From contig JBMNGX010000008.1 of the NCBI GenBank assembly GCA_050950065.1, positions 12,367-76,366 on the forward strand: a DNA stretch of 64,000 bases. The letters run 5' to 3'. Origin of the DNA: JBAYOE01 sp050950065. GTDB taxonomy: Bacteria; Spirochaetota; Spirochaetia; Sphaerochaetales; Sphaerochaetaceae. The notes beneath the pieces were generated by a model. It saw only the letters and a list, made by a program, of their open reading frames with translations. It was not told where the DNA came from and did no database searches. The position numbers and the translations under genes are program-made. Below, one piece after another: positions 51,638 through 60,993 of this stretch. The first letter of the stretch is position 1, and each line of letters starts with the position of its first letter.

Positions 51638-52951
51638 GTGTTTAATGATTTAGTTAATAAGCAAAGGGATTATTTTAAAACAGGTGAGAGTCTTAGTGTT
51701 GATTTTAGAAGGGCTGCTTTAAAAAAGTTGCTTTTGGCTGTTGAAGAGAATGAGAGTGCTATATTAGAAGCTTTGAAAGCAGATCTTAATAAACACGCTA
51801 CTGAAGCTTACATCAGCGAAATATCTTTAGTAAAAGGGGAAATTAAATTTGCCCTTAAGAACTTAAAGAAGTGGACTAAAGTTAAGAAAGTTAAAACTCC
51901 CATAATTCACTGGCCTTCTAAAAGTTACCTTTATAGTGAGCCATATGGAGTTGTTTTAATTATTGCTCCATGGAACTACCCTTTCCAACTCTCTTTTTCT
52001 CCATTAGTTGGAGCTATTGCAGCAGGAAACTGCGCTATTGTAAAACCATCTGAATTTGCTAAAGCAACTAGTAGTGTGGTTAATAAACTCATATCTTCTA
52101 CTTTTAATAAAAACTACATAACAGTAGTAGAAGGAGATCATGAAGTTTCTTCTAATTTATTAAAAGAGAGATTTGATTACATCTTTTTTACAGGAAGTAG
52201 TAACGTAGGGAAAATTGTCCTAGAACATGCATCTAAACATTTAACCCCAGTGACTTTAGAATTAGGTGGAAAAAGCCCTGCTATAGTTACCTCTAGTGCT
52301 AATGTTAAATTAGCTGCTAAAAGAATTTTGTTTAGTAAGTTTTTAAATGCAGGACAAACTTGTATAGCTACTGATTACATTCTAGTTGACAAAAGAGTTA
52401 AAGACTCATTAATTGCCAATTTATACTTAGAGCAGCAAAAAGCTTTTCCCAATGATGACTTTACCGACTTTCCAAAAATCATTAATGAGAAGCACTTTAA
52501 GCGCTTACAATCTTTTAATTTTTCTTTAGAACAGGGTATTACTTTTATAGAGGGTTATTCTTTTGAAGATAAAATAATGCAACAAGAGATATTTGGACCA
52601 CTGCTGCCAATCATTGCCTATGATAATTTAGATGAGGTAGTTAAAAATCTTTTAGATGGAGAAAAGCCTTTAGCACTCTATTTATTTAGTGAAGATAAAA
52701 AAGAGAGCGAAATTTTGTTAAAGAGACTCTCATTTGGTGGTGGGTGTTTAAACGATGCTCTAATTCACATGGTTAATCACCATCTTCCCTTTGGAGGTGT
52801 TGGTAGTAGTGGAATGGGCTCATACCACGGCAAATACTCTTTTAAAACTTTTAGCCACTTCAAAGCAATTACTAAAAGTTCAACAAAAATTAATTTGCCG
52901 TTTAGGTATCGCCCCTACTCTTCTTATGTAAAACGCCTTTCAGATCTTTAG
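51638..52951 (+). CDS. NAD(P)-dependent aldehyde dehydrogenase
   Basis: The 437-residue class 3-like ALDH oxidises fatty or other aldehydes. The nucleotide-binding FTGSSNVGKIV, the general-base LELGGKSPAIV and the catalytic cysteine in NAGQTCIATDYI are all present, with EIFGPLLPI and LPFGGVGSSGMG later. The C-terminus is hydrophilic, without the membrane anchor of ALDH3 relatives. The start is a GTG at 51638 with GGGAG 7 bases upstream. It borders the convergent sugar locus and may handle aldehydes from it. Confidence 0.92.
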   Translation: MFNDLVNKQRDYFKTGESLSVDFRRAALKKLLLAVEENESAILEALKADLNKHATEAYISEISLVKGEIKFALKNLKKWTKVKKVKTPIIHWPSKSYLYSEPYGVVLIIAPWNYPFQLSFSPLVGAIAAGNCAIVKPSEFAKATSSVVNKLISSTFNKNYITVVEGDHEVSSNLLKERFDYIFFTGSSNVGKIVLEHASKHLTPVTLELGGKSPAIVTSSANVKLAAKRILFSKFLNAGQTCIATDYILVDKRVKDSLIANLYLEQQKAFPNDDFTDFPKIINEKHFKRLQSFNFSLEQGITFIEGYSFEDKIMQQEIFGPLLPIIAYDNLDEVVKNLLDGEKPLALYLFSEDKKESEILLKRLSFGGGCLNDALIHMVNHHLPFGGVGSSGMGSYHGKYSFKTFSHFKAITKSSTKINLPFRYRPYSSYVKRLSDL

Positions 52952-53830
52952 TTAAAGACCTGCCATTTGCTCAAACACTTTAGTAACTGCAGAGGCGTTC
53001 TCTTCTCCGTATCCCATGTTTTGTCCAACTTTGTTTATTTCATGAACGATGTTGGATAAAAGTACTGGAACATTTAAAGATTCTGAGAAGTTTCTAATAA
53101 GTTCAGTATCTTTAACCATGGTCCTTAAATGAAATGCTACTTCAAAGTCTCTATTTATAATGGAAGATCCTATTCCTTGAACTACTGGTGATCTAAAATC
53201 ACTGTTCATCCAAACTTTAAGTACTTCATTTAAATCTAAGTTAGCCTTTTTAGCTAGGGCCATCGATTCACCCAAAGCAGCAACTATTGTTGAAACTAGG
53301 TGGTTTCCACACAACTTAGTTGCATACCCTTGCCCACTAGGGCCCATGTAGTGAACCGACTCACCTAACACATTTAATAGAGGGAGGGTTTTTTCATAAA
53401 CATCCTTATCTCCTCCTACCATTATCCAAAGCCCCCCACTATTAGCTTCCCCTTTAGAACCATGTACTGGCGCATCTAAAAAAGAGGCTCCATTTTCTTT
53501 AAATCCTTTTTCTAAATAGAGGGCTGTTTCGGGCACTTGGGTGCTCATATCGATAAATATTTGATCTTTTTTAGAGTTTTTAAAAAGGCCCTCATCCCCT
53601 AAGAGAACAGAATCAAGGGCCTCCTTATTCCACATCATAGTGATAACATAATCGGCATCTTCTATCGCCTCTTTAACAGTTGTACAAAAAGTTGCCCCAC
53701 TATCTATTAAAGATTGTGCATTCTCTTTAGTTCTGTTGTATGAAGTAACTTTATAATTATTTTTCAACAAGGTTTTTCCAATCCCTGTTCCCATCACTCC
53801 TGTCCCTATTACCGCGACATTCATGCCCAT
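52952..53830 (-). CDS. Beta-hydroxyacid dehydrogenase (tartronate-semialdehyde-reductase-like)
   Basis: The 292-residue NAD(P)-dependent enzyme of the 3-hydroxyisobutyrate dehydrogenase family has the Rossmann motif VIGTGVMGTGIGKTL at residues 7-21. It also has FLDAPVHGSKGEANSGGLWI, the substrate-binding region, and GQGYATKLCGNHLV with the catalytic lysine. Tartronate semialdehyde, L-threonate or related acids are possible substrates. It is the last gene of the minus-strand half of the sugar locus and lies 11 bases after the kinase gene. Confidence 0.88.
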   Translation of the reverse strand: MGMNVAVIGTGVMGTGIGKTLLKNNYKVTSYNRTKENAQSLIDSGATFCTTVKEAIEDADYVITMMWNKEALDSVLLGDEGLFKNSKKDQIFIDMSTQVPETALYLEKGFKENGASFLDAPVHGSKGEANSGGLWIMVGGDKDVYEKTLPLLNVLGESVHYMGPSGQGYATKLCGNHLVSTIVAALGESMALAKKANLDLNEVLKVWMNSDFRSPVVQGIGSSIINRDFEVAFHLRTMVKDTELIRNFSESLNVPVLLSNIVHEINKVGQNMGYGEENASAVTKVFEQMAGL

Positions 53831-53841
53831 AATTTGTTCTC

Positions 53842-55389
53842 CTATTTGTGTTGCAATGTTTTAACTAACCTCTTTGAGGCATCTTTTAAAGCCTCATAGG
53901 TTACTTCGTATTGGTAAACATACTCTTTATAAATAGCATGGTTTTCCATATTTGGTTCAACTACTTTTTCAATTCGAACCATTTTGTCAGCTCCCTCTTG
54001 TAATGAGGAGTAAATTCCTGAAGCTACTGTTGCTGCAATTGCACTACCTAAAGAGACCGATTGGAGATCTTTAGGAATTATCATCTTCTTACCAGTTACA
54101 TCAGCCATAATTTGCATCCAAAGGTCACTTTTGGTTGCTCCACCACAGGCGATGATTTCATCAATAACAACTCCCCCCTCTTCCATTCTTTGCAAAATTA
54201 TTTCAGTGCCGTAGGCAACTGCCTCCATGATTGCTCTAAAGACGTGAATTGGGGTGTGTTTTAAAGTTAAGCCTCGAACAACTCCACGAGAGTGGGCATC
54301 AACCCAAGGGGTTCTGTTTCCTTGCCAGTGCTCTAAGACAACCAATCCTTCACTTCCTGGCTCTATTTCTGCAGCTTTCTCGTCTAAAAGTTTATATACA
54401 TGAATTCCTTTTTCTTCAGCTTCCTCTTTTAAGTCGCTACATAAAAAGTTAGTTGTAAACCACTTAACAATAGAACCTGTTGAAATTTGTCCAGCTTCTA
54501 CAACTTCCATTCCAGGAATAATAGCACTGGGGAAAGTTCCAAAGATACCAGGGGCGTGCAATTCAGTTTCGGTCATTCCAATGTGTAGTTGAGAAGAGCC
54601 AGTAATTAAAGCTAACTTACCTGGTTGGAGGGCATTAACTCCAATAACTCCCATGTAAGCATCAGCTCCCCCTCCTGCTACAGGAATTCCCTCTTTCAAA
54701 CCAGTTAGTTGGGCAATCTTGTTACTTAGTCCCCCAACAACTTCGCCTAAAGCAACAATTCTTTTGGGTAGTTTTTCAAAAATATCGCCTAAGCCGATTT
54801 TTTCGTAAAGAGATTTAGGAAATCCCCCCTCGTTAATATTGTAGAACCATCTAATCGTTGTTGTATTAATATTAGCTGTAATCTCACCAGTTAAAAAATA
54901 AGCCATCCAGTCGGTATGTTCAAAGATTGTAGCAGCTTCATCATAAATCTCTTTTTGGTTTCTTTTTACCCACAAGTTTTTACAAGGGAACCATTCTGCT
55001 GATACTTTTCCAAAACCGACGTACTTTAAAGCATCATCACCACTAGCAGCTATTTCATCAGCCTCTTTAGCTGATCTAATATCCATCCACATAATTGCAT
55101 CACGTAGAGGTTTACCGTTTTTATCTAGATGAACAACTGTACAACTAGTACCGTCAATACCAATTCCCTCAATTTGTTCAGCTTTGATTGGACTTTTTTC
55201 AAGGGCAATTTTAATTGCCTCGATCATCGATGTTTCCCATTTGGAAATATCTTGTTCACACCAACCTGGGTTGCAGTGAACATTTGTGTTATCACTGGTT
55301 CCTGCACTTAAACATTTACCTGTCTCATCATAAATCCCAGCTCTTATGCTCTCTGTTCCTGCATCAATTCCTAAAACATAACGGCCCAT
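53842..55389 (-). CDS. FGGY-family carbohydrate kinase (ribulokinase/erythritol-kinase-like)
   Basis: The ~515-residue FGGY kinase has the ATP motif GRYVLGIDAGTESIRAGIY at the start, the aspartate-bearing GIGIDGTSCTVV, IMWMDIRSA, and the adenosine segment HWQGNRTPWVDAHSRG. IIACGGATKSDLWMQIMAD is the C-terminal family signature. It is probably a pentulose or tetritol kinase; the exact sugar is unknown. The ATG at 55389 follows GGGGGA; the TTG at 55407 is unlikely. It lies 10 bases after the epimerase gene. Confidence 0.88.
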   Translation of the reverse strand: MGRYVLGIDAGTESIRAGIYDETGKCLSAGTSDNTNVHCNPGWCEQDISKWETSMIEAIKIALEKSPIKAEQIEGIGIDGTSCTVVHLDKNGKPLRDAIMWMDIRSAKEADEIAASGDDALKYVGFGKVSAEWFPCKNLWVKRNQKEIYDEAATIFEHTDWMAYFLTGEITANINTTTIRWFYNINEGGFPKSLYEKIGLGDIFEKLPKRIVALGEVVGGLSNKIAQLTGLKEGIPVAGGGADAYMGVIGVNALQPGKLALITGSSQLHIGMTETELHAPGIFGTFPSAIIPGMEVVEAGQISTGSIVKWFTTNFLCSDLKEEAEEKGIHVYKLLDEKAAEIEPGSEGLVVLEHWQGNRTPWVDAHSRGVVRGLTLKHTPIHVFRAIMEAVAYGTEIILQRMEEGGVVIDEIIACGGATKSDLWMQIMADVTGKKMIIPKDLQSVSLGSAIAATVASGIYSSLQEGADKMVRIEKVVEPNMENHAIYKEYVYQYEVTYEALKDASKRLVKTLQHK

Positions 55390-55399
55390 TATAATCCCC

Positions 55400-56050
55400 C
55401 TACTCAATTATTTTTTTCAATATTTTAATATTTTCTTTTATTGATCCTTGAAAGATTGCAGAACCTGCAATTGCTATATCAGCTCCTGCATCTTTTACCC
55501 ACTTTATCGTTTCAGTACTAACTCCCCCATCAACTGAGACTATTGTTTTCAGGTTGTTGTTTGCAATGTATGAGGCAACTTTTTCAACTTTCTTAAGAAC
55601 CTCTAGTTGCATCACTTGTCCCCCAATACCTGGGTTAACTGCCAACAAGTTAACTGCATCCAGTTTTTCAACTTGCTTGATTATTAGTTGGTAATCCTCA
55701 GTTGGGGTAAAAGTGACTGAAACATCAGTTTTGTTAGAACGAACCATATTTATATAATAATCCAAATTATCTTTGCCTGTAGCGTATTGTAAGCTTATTC
55801 TGTTAGCGCTAGTTTCTAAAAAGGTCTCTAATATCGATTCAACGTTGTGGTTGTACAAATGGACATCAAAGTAAGCTTGCGATACGCTTCTTAAATCGTT
55901 GATGATTTGTGGTCCAAACATTATATATTTAGTGTAGTGCCCATCACTTACATCAAAATGGAAAATATTTATCCCAGCTTTTTCACACTCTTCTAAACTT
56001 TGCCCAATGAAAGCATGGTTCGCTGCAAGCAAAGATGCACATATTTTCAT
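55400..56050 (-). CDS. Ribulose-phosphate 3-epimerase-family protein (SgcE/AlsE-like)
   Basis: The ~216-residue TIM-barrel epimerase has the opening MKICASLLAANHAFIG, FHFDVSDGHYTKYI, the metal-histidine FDVHLYNHNVES, AVNPGIGGQVMQL, and the catalytic VSVDGGVSTETIKW. It resembles sugar-phosphate epimerases such as SgcE and AlsE more than housekeeping Rpe, because motif spacing at GxGGQ is altered. The start is the ATG at 56050 with GGAGG eight bases upstream. It leads the minus-strand half of the sugar locus. Confidence 0.86.
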   Translation of the reverse strand: MKICASLLAANHAFIGQSLEECEKAGINIFHFDVSDGHYTKYIMFGPQIINDLRSVSQAYFDVHLYNHNVESILETFLETSANRISLQYATGKDNLDYYINMVRSNKTDVSVTFTPTEDYQLIIKQVEKLDAVNLLAVNPGIGGQVMQLEVLKKVEKVASYIANNNLKTIVSVDGGVSTETIKWVKDAGADIAIAGSAIFQGSIKENIKILKKIIE

Positions 56051-56101
56051 TTGAGACGCCTCCACTACTTTTTAGCTAGATTATAACACGAGTTGTGTTT
56101 T

Positions 56102-56122
56102 TATACTTTCTAAATAAGTATA
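56102..56122. promoter_or_regulatory. Inverted repeat over epimerase promoter
   Basis: TATACTT and AAGTATA (7 bases each) are separated by 7 bases and cover the -10 box of the minus-strand promoter. It is a candidate operator for the locus regulator. Confidence 0.4.
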
Positions 56123-56144
56123 TCACCCTTTTGACATATGTAAA
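56117..56144 (-). promoter_or_regulatory. Promoter for the minus-strand sugar operon
   Basis: TTTACA (56139-56144) and TATACT (56117-56122) on the minus strand are 16 bases apart, ~67 bases before the epimerase start. Confidence 0.5.
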
Positions 56145-56178
56145 GATTGTTTGAAAATTATTCACATATGCTATTGTG

Positions 56179-56208
56179 TTGGACAACGACTACTATGCAA
56201 GGTATAAT
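56179..56208 (+). promoter_or_regulatory. Promoter for C-GCAxxG-C-C gene (possibly leaderless)
   Basis: TTGGAC (56179-56184) and a perfect TATAAT (56203-56208) are 18 bases apart. The -10 ends 7 bases before the ATG at 56216, so transcription should start at or beside it. Confidence 0.45.
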
Positions 56209-56215
56209 TATCGTC

Positions 56216-56747
56216 ATGAAAGAAAAGATTGCAAACAAAGCGTATCAGTTGGGCTTTGAGTATGAACAAAAATATAGAGGGTGTGCTCAGTGTACTGTAG
56301 CTGCCTTACAAGATGCCTTTGAAATAAAAGATGATTCTCTTTTTAGAGCAGCCAGTGGCCTTATCTAGTGGTGGAGGACTTACTTGTAGTGGCTCTTGTG
56401 GAGCTTATGTTGGATCGGTTATGTTCATGAGCTCTTTATTGGGTCGTCGACGTGAATTCTTTGATAACGATGATGATTTTAAATACACCACCTTTGATTT
56501 AGCTAAACAACTACACGACCGTTTTGTTAAAGAGTATGGCACTATTTTATGCTCTTCTATTCACCAAGAAATTTTTGGACGCACATACGATTTAAACGAC
56601 CAAGATGATAAAAATCAGTTCAACTCTGATGGGGCTCACGTGGATAAATGCACCTCAGTTGTGGCTAATGGGGCAAAGTGGTGTGTTGAATTGGTATATG
56701 ACCATCTTTATGAAAGAAAACTCCTTCCTGACAAGTTTTATCATTGA
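56216..56747 (+). pseudogene. C-GCAxxG-C-C family protein, frameshifted
   Basis: The protein MKEKIANKAYQLGFEYEQKY is followed by RGCAQCTVAALQ, the GCAxxG-type signature with conserved cysteines. It belongs to a small redox-associated family (C_GCAxxG_C_C), usually ~140-170 residues. Near residue 49 the frame meets TAG at 56366-56368. The +1 frame continues at once as SSGGGLTCSGSCGAYVG and runs to DKFYH at 56747 with further cysteines. A single extra T near 56361-56362 would explain it. It may be an assembly error or true decay. It lies divergent from the epimerase and directly before the DeoR gene. Confidence 0.7.
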
Positions 56748-56772
56748 CAACATCAATCGTTACGTCTACTAT
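56744..56772 (+). promoter_or_regulatory. Promoter for the DeoR-BtpA-M29-kinase operon
   Basis: A perfect TTGACA (56744-56749), overlapping the previous stop codon, and TACTAT (56767-56772) are exactly 17 bases apart, ~52 bases before the DeoR ATG. Confidence 0.6.
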
Positions 56773-56780
56773 GTTAGATA

Positions 56781-56797
56781 GAACATTTATTTTGTTC
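56781..56797. promoter_or_regulatory. Inverted repeat before DeoR gene
   Basis: GAACA and TGTTC flank TTTATTT just downstream of the -10 box, a normal place for an autoregulatory DeoR operator. Confidence 0.4.
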
Positions 56798-56823
56798 AAA
56801 TTATCAAACTTGTGAAAGGTTCT

Positions 56824-57576
56824 ATGAGGCGAAAAGAGTATATTCAACAAAAACTCAATGAACAAAACTCTGTCCAAGTTAGCAAATTGGCAGTTGAGCT
56901 CAACGTTTCAGAGATGACAATAAGGCGCGATTTAGCTGAGTTGGAAAAACTTGGAGTTTTGAGAAAAACTCACGGTGGAGCTGTTAAAGATGTCAGTCGT
57001 TCGTATGAACCCCCTTTTAGTTTACGTCAACACAAAGCTTTAGATGAGAAAAAAGCGATTGCTAAAGAGGCTTTAAAGTATATTAATGAAGGGGACACCA
57101 TAGCCTTAGATTCAGGAACCACTACAGTTGAATTGGCAAAAGAGCTTGTCTCTTTTACAAATCTAACAATTGCTACAACCTCTTTACACATTGCAACTAT
57201 ATTTTTAAATCACCCAACTATCACTTTGTTACTTTCTGGCGGTGTTTTAAGAAATAATGAGGGATCAGTTGTGGGTAGTTTTGCCCAAAACAACTTCAAA
57301 TCGCTCTACTTTGATACGTTCTTTGTCTCAGGGGGAGCTATTAGTTGCGATTCAGGATTAACAGATTACATAATTGAAGATGCTGCAATTAAGCGTCTAA
57401 TAATGAGCCACTCTAAAAAGACTATAGCTTTAATGATAAGTGAAAAATTTGGACAACACACATTTGCCCAATTTGCCTCTTTAAGTGAGCTCGATGTTTT
57501 AATAAGTGGAAAAGTACCTACTTTAGCAATGCAAGAAGCTTTGCAAAAAGAGAAGGTAAAAACAATAATTGCCTAG
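56824..57576 (+). CDS. DeoR-family sugar-responsive repressor
   Basis: The ~250-residue DeoR-family regulator has an N-terminal winged helix (VSKLAVELNVSEMTIRRDLA, LRKTHGGAV) and a sugar-phosphate-sensing DeoRC domain with DTIALDSGTTTVELA, LLSGGVLR and FDTFFVSGGAI. I choose the ATG at 56824 with AAAGG just before; the GTG at 56812 is an alternative. It heads the plus-strand half of the sugar locus, and likely binds the inverted repeats near 56110 and 56790. Confidence 0.88.
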   Translation: MRRKEYIQQKLNEQNSVQVSKLAVELNVSEMTIRRDLAELEKLGVLRKTHGGAVKDVSRSYEPPFSLRQHKALDEKKAIAKEALKYINEGDTIALDSGTTTVELAKELVSFTNLTIATTSLHIATIFLNHPTITLLLSGGVLRNNEGSVVGSFAQNNFKSLYFDTFFVSGGAISCDSGLTDYIIEDAAIKRLIMSHSKKTIALMISEKFGQHTFAQFASLSELDVLISGKVPTLAMQEALQKEKVKTIIA

Positions 57577-57594
57577 GCAGAGGAGAAGAATAAG

Positions 57595-58398
57595 ATGAAA
57601 TGGTTGAAAGAAACATTTAATGTTAGTAAGCCGGTGATTGCTATGTGTCACCTTCAGCCGCTACCCGGAGATCCAGGGTACGACTTTGAAGGAGGAGTTG
57701 ACAAGGTTCTCGATTTAGCTCGAAAAGACCTCAAAGCACTTCAAGATGGTGGTGTTGATGCTGTTATGTTCTCAAACGAGTTCAGCCTCCCCTACTTAAC
57801 TAAAGTTGAGCCAATTACTTATACAACTATGGCTCGAATCATTGGAGAGTTAATGAGTGATATCACTATTCCTTACGGTGTAAACGTACTTTGGGATCCT
57901 AGAGCATCAATTGATTTAGCAGTAGCTACTGGTGCTTTGTTTGTTAGAGAGATTTTCACAGGTGTTTATGCAAGTGACTTTGGTCTATGGAATACAAACG
58001 CTGGTGAAGTCATCAGGCACAGAATGCACATTGGTGGACAGAACGTTAAAACACTATTTAACATTGTTCCTGAAGCAGCCTCTTACTTAGGTGAGAGAAA
58101 TATCGTTGATGTTGCAAAGTCAACAGTTTTTAACAACAAGCCTGATGCACTTTGTGTTTCTGGTCTAACAGCAGGGGCAGAGACTGACTCTTCTGTTCTT
58201 AAAGCAGTTAAAGATGCTGTTCCAAACACCGCAGTATTTGCAAATACTGGTGTAAGGTTATCAAACATTCAGCAACAACTTTCAATTGCTGATGGAACCG
58301 TTACAGCAACAACTTTCAAACGCGACGGTGTTTTTGAAAACGAAGTTGATGTAAAACGTGTTAAAGAGTTCATGGATAAAGCAAAAGAAGTAAGATAA
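57595..58398 (+). CDS. BtpA/SgcQ-family TIM-barrel protein
   Basis: The 267-residue BtpA-family protein has the opening PVIAMCHLQPLPGDPGYD, DGGVDAVMFSNEFSLPYL, GVNVLWDPRASIDLAVATGA and ALCVSGLTAGAETD. The family is a phosphate-binding TIM barrel. BtpA affects photosystem I in cyanobacteria, while SgcQ is in the E. coli sgc sugar operon; the reaction is not established. GCAGAGGAGAAG precedes the ATG. It is between the DeoR regulator and the M29 gene. Confidence 0.86.
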   Translation: MKWLKETFNVSKPVIAMCHLQPLPGDPGYDFEGGVDKVLDLARKDLKALQDGGVDAVMFSNEFSLPYLTKVEPITYTTMARIIGELMSDITIPYGVNVLWDPRASIDLAVATGALFVREIFTGVYASDFGLWNTNAGEVIRHRMHIGGQNVKTLFNIVPEAASYLGERNIVDVAKSTVFNNKPDALCVSGLTAGAETDSSVLKAVKDAVPNTAVFANTGVRLSNIQQQLSIADGTVTATTFKRDGVFENEVDVKRVKEFMDKAKEVR

Positions 58399-58415
58399 AA
58401 ATTTAGGAGTAAGCT

Positions 58416-59486
58416 ATGGACCAGAGATGGAAAAAACTTGGCAAATTGATAGTTGACTATTCAACTAAGGTAAAACCTGGTGAGAAAGTTATGATAGCTA
58501 TGGTGGAACCAGAAACATTCCCTCTGGCCCAAGCTGTTTACGAAGCAGTCGTTCAAGCAGGAGGGTATCCACAGATACAACTTCTCTCTGAGCGACTGCG
58601 TCGCTCCCTTCTATTGTATGGAAATGAGGAGCAAATCAATCGCGTTCCAGATATTGAACTATATGGAACTGAATGGGCCGATGTCTACATTGGCCTCAGA
58701 GGTGCGTATAACCTCCACGTCTTAGATGATATCCCCTCCGATACATTAGCTAAAAACCAATCGGCTATGGGAATAGTTTCCACCAGTAGGTGGCAAAATA
58801 CCCGTTGGCTCATTGTGCGTGTCCCTAATGAGCACTTTGCCCACCAAGCAAAATCAAGTTATGAAGAGATTGAAGAGATGTTTTTCAACTCTTGCTTCTT
58901 AGATTGGGAAAAAGAGCTCAAAACTTACCAAAGATGGTCTAAGATTTTAGAAAAAGGGAAAGAGATTAGAATTGTTGGAAACAAAACAGATTTAAAATTC
59001 TCTGTTGATGGACAGAAATGGGTCCCATTTGCAGGTGTTAACAATATGCCCGATGGGGAAGTTGCCACAGCCCCTATAGTAGAAACTATTGATGGGACAA
59101 TCTATTTTGAAAATCCTGGAGTTTTAAGTGGCCGTTTAATTCACGGTATTACACTTACTTGGGAAAATGGGGTCTTAGTTGAAGCAACTAGTGACACCGA
59201 ACAAGAGTTTTTCCAATCAATTGTTCACAAAGATGCAGGTTCCTCTTTAATTGGAGAGTTTGCTTTTGGGACCAACTACGGTGTAACTCGTTTTACAAAC
59301 GATATTTTAGTTGATGAAAAAATTGGTGGAACAATCCACATCGCTTTAGGGCGAGCTTATCCTGAATGTGGCGGAACTAACGAATCTGCAATCCACTGGG
59401 ATATAATTAAAGATATCAGAAAAGAGGGTTATGTAACTTTAGATGGCAAAGTCATCATAAAAGATGGTAAAATCTTAATAGACTAA
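58416..59486 (+). CDS. M29-family aminopeptidase-like protein
   Basis: The 356-residue protein matches the thermophilic aminopeptidase (M29) family: KLIVDYSTKVKPGEKVMIA at the start, NMPDGEVATAP, and the metal-site segments GEFAFGTNYG, then GGTNESAIHWDIIKD, with the Glu and His-Trp-Asp ligands. Its place among sugar genes suggests a role other than general peptide breakdown, perhaps hydrolysing a modified amino acid or conjugate. It lies 17 bases after the BtpA gene. Confidence 0.86.
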   Translation: MDQRWKKLGKLIVDYSTKVKPGEKVMIAMVEPETFPLAQAVYEAVVQAGGYPQIQLLSERLRRSLLLYGNEEQINRVPDIELYGTEWADVYIGLRGAYNLHVLDDIPSDTLAKNQSAMGIVSTSRWQNTRWLIVRVPNEHFAHQAKSSYEEIEEMFFNSCFLDWEKELKTYQRWSKILEKGKEIRIVGNKTDLKFSVDGQKWVPFAGVNNMPDGEVATAPIVETIDGTIYFENPGVLSGRLIHGITLTWENGVLVEATSDTEQEFFQSIVHKDAGSSLIGEFAFGTNYGVTRFTNDILVDEKIGGTIHIALGRAYPECGGTNESAIHWDIIKDIRKEGYVTLDGKVIIKDGKILID

Positions 59487-59507
59487 AACTCTTTGAAGGA
59501 GCTTTAA

Positions 59508-60993
59508 ATGAAAGCTACATTTTTAGGAATCGATTTAGGAACCCAATCAGCTAAAGGGGTTGTCGTTGATATTGATGGAAATGTTGTTGCTCAAGCATCA
59601 ATTGATCACACCATGGAGAGTCCCAAACCTGGCTATTACGAACAAGATGCCGATAAAGTTTGGTGGTACGACACCGTCTATCTTTCTAAAGAGCTCTTAA
59701 AACAACTTGATGATAAAAATATAAGTCACTCAACACTACAAGGAATGGCTGTCAGTACAACTGCTCCTTGTGTCCTTCCTGTTGATAAAAGTGGCAAACC
59801 TTTACGCAAAGGGATAATGTACGGAATTGATACTAGGGCAACTAAACAAATTGCCTATTTAGAAGAAAAAATAGGCAAAGAGAAAATTTTTGCAATAGGA
59901 GGGCAACACCTTTCTAGTCAATCTTGTAATCCAAAAGTGCTTTGGATTAAAGATAACGAACCCGAAGTATGGAAGAAAACTGATAAGATTTTAACTAGCT
60001 GTGGTTATGTTGTTTATAAACTAACTGATCGTATGTGTACTGACACTTACGATGCAATGGGCTACTCACCCCTATTTGATATAAGAAATCAAAGATGGGA
60101 TTCCACTTATGAAAAAGATGTTTTTAGTTTAGATCTTCTTCCAGACATCCTCTGGACAGCTGAGATTGCTGGAACTGTTACAAAAGAGGTTAATCAACTA
60201 ACAGGACTCCCTGTTGGATTACCTGTTATTGCTGGAACTGCAGATGCTGCAGCTGAGGCAATGAGCTGTGGAGTTAGTAACATTGGCGATATGATGATGA
60301 TGTATGGAAGTAGTAACTTCTTCATTATGATAACCAGTGCGCTAAGGCCAGTTGAACAGTTTTGGGCCTCTAACTGGTTTGAAAAGGGCTCTACAGTGTT
60401 AGCAGGTGGAATGTCCACCGTTGGCTCTTTGTTTAGCTGGTTTAACGCCACCTTCCCAGGTCGCTCTTTTAAAGAGTGGGAAGAGCTAGCTGCAAAGTCA
60501 ACTGTTGGGGCAAATGGGGTGACAATACTGCCTTACTTTGCTGGTGAACGCACACCTATTCATGATGCAAATGCCAAAGGGGTATTCTTTGGGATGCAAT
60601 TGACAACAACTGCAGGGGACATGTTCCAAGCTTTGCAAGAAGCAATTGGTTTTGGTGTAAAAACACAACTTAGATGTCTTAGCCCAAGCAGGTGAAAAAG
60701 CTAGTAGAATTGTTGCTATTGGGGGAGTTACCAACAGTGACATGACAATGCAAATCATAACTGACATTGCCAACACTCCTCAACAAATCCCCTCTCAACG
60801 AATTGGGGCAGCATATGGGGATGCATTTTTAGCAGCTTATGCAACTAAGGCAGTAGATTCACTTAATGCTATTGATAAATGGGTAAAGATTGAAAAAGAG
60901 TACACTCCAAACAAAGATAATGCACTGCGTTATCAAGAGTATTATGAGAAGTATCGCAATCTTTATGAATCAACAAAACATTTAATGCCTTAA
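59508..60993 (+). pseudogene. FGGY-family kinase (xylulokinase-like), frameshifted
   Basis: The kinase begins MKATFLGIDLGTQSAKGVVV and has PGYYEQDADKVWW, GMAVSTTAPCVL, IMYGIDTRA and the adenosine segment GERTPIHDANAKG, as in xylulokinases. The frame ends early after residue 395. The sequence resumes in the other frame as HNLDVLAQAGEKASRIVAIG and GVTNSDMTMQIITDIA and runs to 60993, restoring a normal ~495-residue FGGY protein. The break is an AAAAA run at 60659-60663, where four A would keep the frame. It could be a sequencing error or a recent inactivation. AAGGAG precedes the ATG. Confidence 0.82.

Noticed and set aside
49359..51640. Integrated element with att sites at tRNA-Pro
   Set aside because: No copy of the tRNA 3' end and no integrase gene were found on the far side of the ATPase-TOPRIM pair.
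56147..56368. An earlier start at 56147 for the C-GCAxxG-C-C gene
   Set aside because: The added residues do not match the family, and the promoter -10 box at 56203 lies inside them.
56360..56370. Programmed +1 frameshifting in the C-GCAxxG-C-C gene
   Set aside because: No known slippery stop such as CTT-TGA and no stimulator is evident; one extra T is a simpler explanation, as with nearby breaks.
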